From NCBI GenBank assembly GCA_963814865.1, contig CAWFEN010000014.1, positions 248,001-312,000 of the forward strand: 64,000 nucleotides of DNA, read 5' to 3'. Each line of letters opens with the position of its first letter. Position 1 is the first letter of the stretch. The DNA is from AP-15 sp963814865. Lineage in GTDB: Bacteria > Pseudomonadota > Alphaproteobacteria > ATCC43930 > CGMCC-115725. The notes beneath the pieces were generated by a model. It was not told the DNA's origin. It searched no databases and saw only the letters and a program-made list of their open reading frames with translations. Shown here piece by piece: positions 1 through 9,900 of the stretch. The position numbers were made by a program, and so were the translations under genes.

Positions 1-354
1 GGGCGCCGCCGCGCTGCCGTGAGCCAGGCTTTCGCGAGCATTGTCGTCGCCGGCATCGGCCAAGCTGTGATTGATCTGGTCCTTCAGCGCGTGGCTGGCG
101 CGAAAAACCAGCACGCGGCGCGGGCTGATCGGCACTTCCTGGCCGGTCTTGGGGTTGCGCCCGACGCGCTGGCCCTTCTGGCGAACGGCAAAGCTTCCGA
201 AAGACGAGATCTTGACCATGTCGCCGCGTTCGAGCGCGCCCGAAATCTCGGCAATCACCAATTCGACGAGCTCCGCCAATTCATTGCGCGACAGCCCGAC
301 CTCCTGATAGACCGCTTCGCTGAGCTGAGCGCGAGTCACCGTATGCCCGGCCAT
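1..354 (-). CDS. ihfA: Integration host factor alpha subunit (3' end cut by window edge)
   Basis: Nucleoid-associated DNA-bending protein that pairs with IhfB. The 118 visible codons hold the whole HU/IHF fold: an N-terminal helix pair (TRAQLSEAVYQEVGLSR), the signature GRNPKTGQEVPI and the beta-arm sequence RRVLVFRASHALK. The frame is still open at base 1, so the last residues lie outside the window. The start is the ATG at 354, giving MAGHTVTRAQ as usual for alphaproteobacterial IhfA. It lies downstream of fabH in the same direction, the common plsX-fabH-ihfA order of the group. Confidence 0.95.
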   Translation of the reverse strand, partial: MAGHTVTRAQLSEAVYQEVGLSRNELAELVELVIAEISGALERGDMVKISSFGSFAVRQKGQRVGRNPKTGQEVPISPRRVLVFRASHALKDQINHSLADAGDDNARESLAHGSAAAP

Positions 355-444
355 GAGGTCCTCCCCGCTTTGGCGGGAGGTTACCCCCGCGCTAAAATTC
401 CGTCAAATTCCAAAGCGTTGCCCCGCTTCGATCAGAGCCGGCGC

Positions 445-1419
<975 letters not shown>

Positions 1420-1426
1420 CGGGCGC

Positions 1427-2473
1427 TTACAATGCCGCCGATTGAGGCGCCGAGGACGCCTCGTTGAGCCGGGCGAGGTCGACCCGGATCTTGTCGAGAA
1501 AGCCGTTCGCCTTCATGTCGACAGCAACGCCGATCGCATTGGCAAAGCCCAGCGCGTCGGCCGAGCCGTGGCTCTTGACCGCGATCCCGTTCAGCCCCAG
1601 GAACATGGCGCCATTGTAGCGGCGCGGATCGATGCGCAGGCGCAGCTTGCGCAAACTGCGGCGCGCGAACAGCCAGCCGATCCGCCCCATCAGCGAATGG
1701 CGGAACGCGCTTTCGAGAAATTCGCTGAAGAGCCTGGCCGTTCCTTCCGCGGTCTTGACCGCGATATTGCCGGTGAACCCGTCGGTGACGACGACATCGA
1801 CGGTCCCCGCGGCGATGTCGTCGCCCTCGACAAACCCGTGAAAGCGAATTGGCGTCATCGCGCCGCGCAGCCTCGCGCTCGCGCGCCGCACCGCGTCGTT
1901 GCCCTTGAGATCCTCGGAGCCGACGTTGAGCAGGCCGACGGTCGGTTCGACGAGGCCCAGCACGGTGCGCGCGAAGACGTCGCCCATCAGCGCAAACTGG
2001 ACGAGGTTTTCGGGATCGCAATCGATGTTGGCGCCGAGATCCAGCATCACGCTTTCGCCCCGCCGGGTCGGGAAGAACGAGGCGATCGCCGGCCGGTCGA
2101 TCCCCGGCAATGTCTTCAGCACGTGTTTGGCCATCGCCATCAGCGCGCCGGTATTGCCGGCCGAAACGACGCCGTCGGCGCGACCCTCGGCAACCGCGTC
2201 GATGGCGAGGCGCATGCTCGATTGCCGCGCCGTGCGCAGCGCCAGCGACGGCTTGGCGTCGCCCGGCACCACCTCGGCGGTGTGGTGCAATGTCGCCGTC
2301 TCGGCGAGACCCGGCGACTTCGCCAGCAAGGGGCGGATCTCGTCCGCGGCGCCGACCAGCAGGAAGTGCACGTCGGGGGCACGCTTGCGCGCCAGCTCGG
2401 CGCCCTTGATCACGATCTCGGGGGCGCGGTCGCCGCCCATCGCATCGAGGGCGATCGTGATGCCTTGGCTCAC
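1427..2473 (-). CDS. plsX: Phosphate acyltransferase PlsX
   Basis: Makes acyl-phosphate from acyl-ACP, the first step of the PlsX/PlsY route to phosphatidic acid. The 348 residues start with ITIALDAMGGDRAPEIV and contain GVVSAGNTGALMAMA and VVVTDGFTGNIAVKTAEG, all hallmarks of PlsX. It lies 31 bp downstream of rpmF and 7 bp upstream of fabH, the classic rpmF-plsX-fabH lipid operon. Confidence 0.97.
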   Translation of the reverse strand: MSQGITIALDAMGGDRAPEIVIKGAELARKRAPDVHFLLVGAADEIRPLLAKSPGLAETATLHHTAEVVPGDAKPSLALRTARQSSMRLAIDAVAEGRADGVVSAGNTGALMAMAKHVLKTLPGIDRPAIASFFPTRRGESVMLDLGANIDCDPENLVQFALMGDVFARTVLGLVEPTVGLLNVGSEDLKGNDAVRRASARLRGAMTPIRFHGFVEGDDIAAGTVDVVVTDGFTGNIAVKTAEGTARLFSEFLESAFRHSLMGRIGWLFARRSLRKLRLRIDPRRYNGAMFLGLNGIAVKSHGSADALGFANAIGVAVDMKANGFLDKIRVDLARLNEASSAPQSAAL

Positions 2474-2504
2474 CTTGCGCGGTCCTCGCGCCGGGGCTGG
2501 CGCG

Positions 2505-2693
2505 TCAGGCCGTCTCCGAGCGCGGCGCCGTCACCTCGCGGCCATCGTAATATCCGCACGACTGACAAAGGTGGTGCGGACGCTTGAGCTCCCCGCAATT
2601 CGGACATTCGGCATAAGCCGCCGGTTTCAGTGCGTGATGCGAGCGTCGCATGTTGCGGCGCGACGGCGAGGTTTTTTTCTTCGGAACGGCCAT
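2505..2693 (-). CDS. rpmF: 50S ribosomal protein L32
   Basis: Small protein of the large ribosomal subunit, 62 residues. The N-terminus MAVPKKKTSPSRRNMRRSHH is diagnostic. A zinc ribbon with two Cys-x2-Cys pairs follows (CPNCGELKRPHHLCQSCG), so this is the zinc-binding form. It is followed by plsX and preceded by the DUF177 gene, an arrangement conserved widely in bacteria. Confidence 0.97.
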   Translation of the reverse strand: MAVPKKKTSPSRRNMRRSHHALKPAAYAECPNCGELKRPHHLCQSCGYYDGREVTAPRSETA

Positions 2694-2824
2694 GGGAAAC
2701 TCGTAATCCGGGGCAGCGACCTACAGGCCGCCGGTAATAAGCCCAAAACCGCAGCGACAGCAACAGCGATCCGGCGGCCTCGCGCGGCTCGCCGGCAAAG
2801 GTTCGGGTCCGGCCGGACATGCCC

Positions 2825-3343
2825 TCAACCCGGATCCGGCTTGCGCAGGCGCGCCAGGGCGGCGAACGGGGTCCGAACCGGCTCCTCGTCGGTCGCGGCA
2901 TCGACCATCTCCTCGGGGCCGCGCGGGAACAGCGGCAGCGACAGCGACAGCTCCTGCGCCACCGCCTCGCCGATATCGATCGCGTCCCCGCTCAGCGGCT
3001 CGAACGCCGCCGCGTCCGCTGCCAGCTCGACCTCGCCCTCGGCCTCATCCGCCGGGCCGTAGACCAGCGTGAAGCGATCGGCAATCGCGCCGCGAACCGG
3101 CTCGAGGGTGACGACGCAACTCTGCACGAACTCGGCCTCGAACGCCGCTTCCATCAGGATCGTCTCGGCGCTCTGCCGCCGCAGCTCTACCATGGCGGTC
3201 AGCCGGTCGAGGGCGATCAGGCCGAAACGCCGGGAAAGCCGCTCCAATTCGTCGGGCACTGCCTCGATCCGGCGATGGAAGCCCTCCTGGCCCAACCGGG
3301 CGAGCGGCACGAGGCGGGAAAATTCGGGCCTCGCCCCGGTCAT
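2825..3343 (-). CDS. DUF177 / YceD-family protein
   Basis: Conserved family almost always encoded just before rpmF; homologues are linked to 23S rRNA accumulation. The 172 residues begin MTGARPEFSRLVPLARLG and have the acidic segment EPLSGDAIDIGEAVAQELSL followed by LSLPLFPRG, typical of the family. An upstream in-frame ATG at 3382 exists, but the ATG at 3343 overlaps the stop of the preceding gene as ATGA and fits the family length. The exact biochemical role is unknown. Confidence 0.85.
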   Translation of the reverse strand: MTGARPEFSRLVPLARLGQEGFHRRIEAVPDELERLSRRFGLIALDRLTAMVELRRQSAETILMEAAFEAEFVQSCVVTLEPVRGAIADRFTLVYGPADEAEGEVELAADAAAFEPLSGDAIDIGEAVAQELSLSLPLFPRGPEEMVDAATDEEPVRTPFAALARLRKPDPG

Positions 3344-3909
3344 CGGGATGCCCCGGATGCGGCAAATACGGCGGGGTCGCATGGCGGTGGAGGATCGAAA
3401 TGCGGCCGGCCGGCGAGCAGCTCCGCCGCCGGCTGCCGGCGCAATCGGGCCGCCGCGGCGCGGACATACCCGGTCATCGCGCCGACATGCGCCGCCGGTT
3501 CCGGAACCGTGCCGAAGAGGTTGCGGGCGAGGGCCGCGCCGAGCACTCCGTCATCGCCGGCGATTCCCGCTTCATAAGCGCCGATCCGGCCGTAAAAGCC
3601 CTGCGCCATCCGCTTCACCTGCTTGCCGACGCTCAAATCGCCGGTGCCCATCTCGCGCAGCGCGCGGTCGAGATCGGCGAACATCGTATCGAAGAAAATC
3701 TGGCACAGCGGGCTCGCCTGCGGCCGCTCCGGCTTGAGACGATGAAGATAAAGGAAGGCGTGCAGGCAGATCAGCTCGAACCGCCCGTCGAGCGTATCGG
3801 GCATGCCGTATTCGGTGAAGAACACCGGCCGCCGCGCCTGCTCGACCACCTGCCGATACGCAAGCTCGGCGGCGGCGCGGACCGGCCTTCGTCGGGCGGA
3901 AAAGATCAC
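3340..3909 (-). CDS. Ubiquinol-cytochrome c chaperone (CBP3 family)
   Basis: Homologue of mitochondrial Cbp3/UQCC1, which assists cytochrome b / bc1 complex assembly. Conserved blocks include AAELAYRQVVEQARRPVFF near the N-terminus, FELICLHAFLYLHRL and a middle part with DTMFADLDRALREMGTGDLSVGK cut around residue 90. I chose the GTG at 3909, just before IFSARRRPVRA, because it matches the usual family start; the ATG at 3999 would add 30 uncharacteristic residues. The stop overlaps the DUF177 start by 4 bp. It is divergent from bamE. Confidence 0.85.
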   Translation of the reverse strand: MIFSARRRPVRAAAELAYRQVVEQARRPVFFTEYGMPDTLDGRFELICLHAFLYLHRLKPERPQASPLCQIFFDTMFADLDRALREMGTGDLSVGKQVKRMAQGFYGRIGAYEAGIAGDDGVLGAALARNLFGTVPEPAAHVGAMTGYVRAAAARLRRQPAAELLAGRPHFDPPPPCDPAVFAASGASR

Positions 3910-4034
3910 CGTTTCACTCGCGCGACAGGAGGCGTTGACAACGAACAACTCCCGGCTGAAGCTACCATAGAGAAATGGGCGCGGTCCCGCCTGTTTCAAC
4001 CGAGACGCCGTTCCCCCTGCTTTGTTGCCGAGCC

Positions 4035-4562
4035 ATGTCCATCGCGCGTTTGTCCTCGTTCTGTGCCGTGATCGCGGCCGCCGCAGCGATCGCCGGCTGC
4101 TCTCCCGACGTCTACGATCTCGGCCATCTGCCGACCGCCGACGAAATCGCCCAGATCCATCCCGGCAAAACCACCAAGGCCGAAGTCGTCAAGATCCTGG
4201 GGACGCCGTCGAGCGTCGGCGTCTTCAACGATAAAACCTGGTATTACGTCAGCGAACGCACCCAGCAGGTCGCCTTCTTCCTTCCCGAAAGAACGGCCCA
4301 GCAGGTCTATATCGTCGATTTCGACAATAAGGGCGTCGTCGAGGCGTTCGACCGCAAGGGGTTGAAGGATGCGCAGAACATCACGCCGGCGCCCGGCGCG
4401 ACCCCGGCGCCCGGCCGCGAGCTGACCTTCGTCGAACAGGTGCTGGGCAATCTCGGCAAGTTCAACGGCAGCGGTGGCGGTGGCGGCGTCGGCACCGAAG
4501 GCACCCAGAGCGGTCAGGGGGGCCGCCCGCCTGGTCCGAACCCGCAGAGCGAAGAGGACTGA
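4035..4562 (+). CDS. bamE: Outer membrane assembly lipoprotein BamE (SmpA/OmlA)
   Basis: Lipoprotein of the BAM complex that folds beta-barrel outer-membrane proteins. The 175 residues start with a lipoprotein signal ending in lipobox IAGC, so Cys is near residue 20. The SmpA/OmlA fold follows, with the signature IHPGKTTKAEVVKILGTPS and the strand KTWYYVSER. The C-terminal 60 residues are a Pro/Gly-rich tail (GSGGGGGVG), probably disordered. An in-frame ATG at 3975 would put non-signal sequence ahead of the signal peptide, so 4035 is preferred. Confidence 0.92.
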   Translation: MSIARLSSFCAVIAAAAAIAGCSPDVYDLGHLPTADEIAQIHPGKTTKAEVVKILGTPSSVGVFNDKTWYYVSERTQQVAFFLPERTAQQVYIVDFDNKGVVEAFDRKGLKDAQNITPAPGATPAPGRELTFVEQVLGNLGKFNGSGGGGGVGTEGTQSGQGGRPPGPNPQSEED

Positions 4563-4567
4563 CCGGC

Positions 4568-4609
4568 GCTGCTCCTGATTGGCTGCTCCTGACTGGCGGC
4601 TCCTGACCG
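4568..4609. repeat. Three 14-bp imperfect direct repeats
   Basis: Three back-to-back copies of gctgctcctgattg, gctgctcctgactg and gcggctcctgaccg fill the short gap between the convergent bamE and hppA stop codons. No coding role is apparent. Confidence 0.8.
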
Positions 4610-4619
4610 GGCGAGCGGC

Positions 4620-6716
<2,097 letters not shown>

Positions 6717-6966
6717 CGAAGAGGTTCCCCCGCGTCAAGCCGAAGATAAAACGCCCGCCTCCATCATGCCCGGACAGGGCGGGGGCGGGTCAGGGCACGC
6801 TAACCATGCCAGAAGACCAATCTTTGGGCAACCGCGGCAGCGTCCCGTTGGGGAGCGTCCCCTCTGCGGCGGATTGGTGCTCGCCTGCCACCCCGGCCGC
6901 CATACCGGGCGCCTTGACGGCCGACGCGGCTGAATCCGCGCGGCAAGCGTCGAGGCGGGGGAGGCG

Positions 6967-7866
6967 CTACTCCGCTGCCGCCGCCATCCTCTCGGGGATC
7001 GCTGCGGTCGCGAAGAACCGCCGGCCGGTGGCGCGCTGGTTCTCGTAGATCGAGCCTTGATGCGCGGCGGGCGGCAGGGGCAGGCGGACCGGGACCGGAA
7101 CGAGGCGCGGCATCAGGCTCGGCGCGCCGGCCAGCAGCAATTCGTCGAATTTCTCGATCCCGTCCTTGAAGCCGAGCAGCGGCCAGGCGTCGGCGGCGCG
7201 GTACTGGAACAGCAGAAATCGTCGCGGCTTGCCGGAGAAATTAGTCGCCGAGCCGTGCAGCGCGCGCACGTGATGCACGGTGATCGAGCCGGCCTTGCCC
7301 AGGCACGGCACCGCCCGCGCGATCTCGAGGCCGCAGATGTTCGGGTCGATCGCGCCGCAGAACCGGCCGTCCGGGCCGTGGTGATCGTGGATCGGACCGC
7401 GATGGCTGCCCGGCACCACCATCATCGGACCGTTGTCGATCTCGCAATCGTCGAGCATGATCCCGACCGCGGCGAGGTCCTCGTTGGTATGCGGGTAGAA
7501 CGCCCAATCCTGGTGCCACTCGATCGGCGCGCCGTAGCCCGCCGATTTCATGTTGAGCTTGCCGGTGTCGAAGCGCACCGTGCCCCACAGATCCTGCAGC
7601 ACCTCGACGATCTTCGGGTGGCGGGCCGCCCGCGCATATTCGGGATCGTGCAGATGCGGCGTCTTGATCCGCCGCACCCGCGGCTCGGCGGCGGAATGCG
7701 AATCCTCGAGGTCGTAGATCTCGTTATTGGCGGCGACATTGCGCGCGTCCTGCACGAATGCGTCGGTCACCCGGCGCAGCGCCGCGACCTCTTCCGGTGC
7801 CAGAATATCGGGCAGCACGATGAACCCGTCGCGCCGATAGGTTTCCAAAACGGATTGCGACAGCAT
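6967..7866 (-). CDS. Phytanoyl-CoA dioxygenase (PhyH) family Fe(II)/2-oxoglutarate oxygenase
   Basis: Predicted non-heme iron oxygenase, 299 residues. The iron ligands are visible as the HxD motif in WHQDWAFYPHTNED (about residue 115) and the distal His in HHVRALHGSATNF, with an Arg a little later (GKPRRFLLFQY) for 2-oxoglutarate. The N-terminus MLSQSVLETYRRDGFIVLPD is typical. The substrate cannot be predicted and no pathway partners are adjacent. Confidence 0.85.
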   Translation of the reverse strand: MLSQSVLETYRRDGFIVLPDILAPEEVAALRRVTDAFVQDARNVAANNEIYDLEDSHSAAEPRVRRIKTPHLHDPEYARAARHPKIVEVLQDLWGTVRFDTGKLNMKSAGYGAPIEWHQDWAFYPHTNEDLAAVGIMLDDCEIDNGPMMVVPGSHRGPIHDHHGPDGRFCGAIDPNICGLEIARAVPCLGKAGSITVHHVRALHGSATNFSGKPRRFLLFQYRAADAWPLLGFKDGIEKFDELLLAGAPSLMPRLVPVPVRLPLPPAAHQGSIYENQRATGRRFFATAAIPERMAAAAE

Positions 7867-7992
7867 GGTACCTCCGCGAGCGCGACGATCTCCGCCAATT
7901 GCTGACCGCCGGGCCAGGCTTTGTCAACCAACGCGTCCGCATTGCTCCGTCGCCCGGCCTGAGCGCCGTGGCAAGCGGCGCCGCTGCTGAAA

Positions 7993-8018
7993 CCAGGTGA
8001 ACATATATGTTCACCTGG
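7993..8018. promoter_or_regulatory. 26-bp perfect palindrome, candidate hicAB operator
   Basis: Each 13-base arm reads CCAGGTGAACATA and is an exact reverse complement of the other, centred at 8005/8006. It lies just ahead of the hicA reading frame and overlaps its possible GTG start at 7997. HicB proteins carrying a C-terminal helix-turn-helix are known to repress their own operon through palindromes, and the HicB here has such a domain. Operator function is inferred. Confidence 0.6.
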
Positions 8019-8199
8019 CGACCAGCGCGGAATTCAAGCGATGGCTCGAACGGCAGGGAGCCACTTTGAACCGGCAAAGGGCGGCCACATTTGGGTCATG
8101 CTCCGCGGCCGACGGGCGATCCTGCCGATGCACGGCAGCCGCAGGGAGATGAAACGCGGCACAGTCGCGGCCATCAGAAAGCAGCTGGAGCTCAAGTGA
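7997..8199 (+). pseudogene. hicA: HicA-type mRNA interferase toxin, frameshifted
   Basis: HicA toxins are small dsRBD-fold ribonucleases neutralised by HicB. Reading from the GTG at 7997 gives TSAEFKRWLERQGATF. One base is missing near 8066, after which another frame continues EPAKGGHIWVMLRGRRAILP, then MHGSRREMKRGTVAAIRKQL to the TGA at 8199. The catalytic-type His of GGH is retained. As given the toxin is not made. The stop is 7 bp before hicB. The in-frame start is uncertain because it falls in the palindrome. Confidence 0.75.
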
Positions 8200-8206
8200 G
8201 GTTTGA

Positions 8207-8635
8207 ATGCGTGCTTATCCTGCGGTCTTGAACCCTGATCCGGATGGCGGTTTCACGGTCGGCTTCCGCGATGTTCCCGAGGCGATCACCGAAGGCGACA
8301 CGCGGGAAGAGGCGCTGTTGCGGGCCGAGGACGCTCTCGAATCGGCGCTCGCGATGTATGTTGCCGCCGGGGAACCGTTGCCGGTGTCGTCCGCGGTCGA
8401 GCCCGGCGAGGAATTGGTGCCGCTGTCGGCGTTGGGGATGGCAAAGGCGGCATTGTACGACGCGATGCGCGAGCAGCGTGTCGGCCGCGCCGAGCTCGCC
8501 CGCCGGCTGCGCTGGCATCTCCCGCAAGTCGCTCGCGTGCTCGACCTGCGTCACGCCTCCCGGATGGAGCAGGTCGAAGCCGCGCTCGCCGCGCTCGGCC
8601 TGCGGCTCGTCGTCGACGTGGCCCGCGCGGCGTGA
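8207..8635 (+). CDS. hicB: HicB-family antitoxin with C-terminal helix-turn-helix
   Basis: Intact 142-residue antitoxin. Residues 1-60 form the partial RNase H-like HicB domain (YPAVLNPDPDGGFTVGFRD, then DTREEALLRAEDAL). Residues about 85-135 form an Xre/CopG-like HTH (RVGRAELARRLRWHLPQVARV) expected to bind the operon operator. It lies 7 bp downstream of the broken hicA, so as given this is an antitoxin without a functional toxin. Confidence 0.9.
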   Translation: MRAYPAVLNPDPDGGFTVGFRDVPEAITEGDTREEALLRAEDALESALAMYVAAGEPLPVSSAVEPGEELVPLSALGMAKAALYDAMREQRVGRAELARRLRWHLPQVARVLDLRHASRMEQVEAALAALGLRLVVDVARAA

Positions 8636-8723
8636 TCAGGGGCATAGGATAGCGCAGTGCATCCCATTGCAACCGGCGCCGAAGGGGGATGGCGATGCCG
8701 AATATCGACGCTGCCTCCTAAAG

Positions 8724-8762
8724 GCGTAGGGTGGAAAAGCGCAGCGCATTCCGCCGATCCGC
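8724..8762 (+). repeat. REP-like element, family A
   Basis: Begins GCGTAGGGTGGAAAAGCG and runs to the complementary CGCATTCCGCC side. The GTAG tetranucleotide followed by an imperfect hairpin is characteristic of REP sequences mobilised by RAYT transposases. An inverted copy lies at 8897-8935. Confidence 0.7.
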
Positions 8763-8896
8763 ATTACGCCGCGCTGCCCCATCTGCTGGAGCAGCGATCC
8801 GGCAAGCGATATAGGGACCGAGCCGAAGGGGAGCCGGGTTGCGCGTTATGCTGGGCGGTGTACCCGCAAGTGACATATCCGGGCAGATAGCCCGCC

Positions 8897-8935
8897 GTTC
8901 GGCGGCGGAATGCGCTTCGCTTTTCCGCCCTACGC
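8897..8935 (-). repeat. REP-like element, family A, inverted copy
   Basis: Reverse complement begins GCGTAGGGCGGAAAAGCG and matches the copy at 8724 over most of its length. The two copies face each other across about 135 bp of unassigned sequence, a BIME-like pair. Confidence 0.7.
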
Positions 8936-8990
8936 TTGCTCGATGGATCCATGGCTGACCCATCGCGATTGAGGCGCCCAGACGGACAGC

Positions 8991-9027
8991 GTAGGTAGGA
9001 TGGGTTGACGCGAAGCGAAACCCATGC
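8991..9027 (+). repeat. REP-like element, family B, upstream of RAYT remnant
   Basis: Reads GTAGGTAGGATGGGTTGACG and ends gcgaaacccatgc, so ATGGGTT pairs with AACCCAT. It is the same family as the elements around the intact RAYT at 59183 and marks the left flank of the decayed transposase. Confidence 0.75.
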
Positions 9028-9029
9028 AT

Positions 9030-9550
9030 CGTCGGCGAACCGCCGATGACCGCGTATCGGCGCAGCTTTGCTTCGCCGATGGTCAGCGTATTTCTTTACG
9101 GCAATTTGGCCGATCGGCTGACACGGCTGCTCGTTGACAATATCGAATTGCTGCGCGCGGCGTTTCGCGACGGCTGCGCCGCCAACACCGATTTCGATCG
9201 ACGCCATCGTGGTGTTGCCGGACCACATCCACGCGGTTTGGACGTTGCCGCAGGCGTGACGGCAATTTCAGGTCCGCTGGCGACTGATCAAGGCCAGCGT
9301 TTCCTACGGCATGCCGCGAGGGGAGACGATCTCGGCCAGTCGTCGCGCAAACGCGAATCGCAGGCATCTGGCAGCGCCGCTATTGGGAGCTCGCTCCACG
9401 ATCGAGACGGATTTCGCGCGGCACGCCAATTACATCCATTTCAATCCGGTCAAGTCACGGCCATGTCGGGCGTGTCCGAGATCGACTGTTTTCCGTCCTT
9501 CACCGCATGGTCAGGCTCGAAGGTCACCCCGAGGTTGCCACGGTCCAGAA
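9030..9550 (+). pseudogene. REP-associated tyrosine transposase (RAYT) remnant
   Basis: Pieces in different frames match the intact RAYT at 59183 in order: YRRSF (about 9057), VDNIELLRAAFR (about 9135), AIVVLPDHIHAVWTLP carrying the HUH histidines (about 9205), VRWRLIKASVSYGMP (about 9270), GIWQRRYWEL (about 9365), HANYIHFNPVKS with the catalytic-type Tyr (about 9425) and HRMVRL (about 9505). Several indels separate them, so no complete protein can be made. REP-like hairpins flank it on both sides. Confidence 0.8.
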
Positions 9551-9601
9551 GAGCACGAAAATGGTCTCGGTCTGAACTGCGTGAAAGGCGCCCGTGCAAC
9601 C

Positions 9602-9632
9602 GTAGCATGGGTTGACCGCAGGGAAATCCATC
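9602..9632 (+). repeat. Degenerate REP-like element, family B
   Basis: Reads GTAGCATGGGTTGACCGCAG followed by ggaaatccatc, a decayed form of the family B hairpin on the right side of the RAYT remnant. A further fragment, ataggatgggcttcgccat, occurs at 9651-9669. From there to 9900 I see no gene or structure. Confidence 0.55.
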
Positions 9633-9900
9633 TGCCGCGAGGACCCACCGATAGGATGGGCTTCGCCATGATAGCTCATCCGCACACTACGTCCTGGCAA
9701 AATTCTCAGCTCAATACGGATCGTCGTCGAGCAAATTGTCGCGAAATAGTCCGCATACGCTACGGCGAGGTACTCCGGATGATGGGCCTCAAGTTCTCAG
9801 ACCGATTTTATCGCGCTGGATGCGAAGTTATTTCCTCTGTCTGGATCGGCCATCTCTCGACATCTTCGCGATGGCCATCGGCATAATTGACAGCCGATAT

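Noticed and set aside
6806..7048. 80-codon plus-strand frame before the PhyH gene
   Set aside because: No SD or conserved features, and it overlaps the 3' end of the PhyH-family gene.
8636..9900. A complete gene in the hicB-nrdJ gap
   Set aside because: All frames of reasonable length here cover REP elements or the fragmented RAYT; none gives a plausible intact protein.
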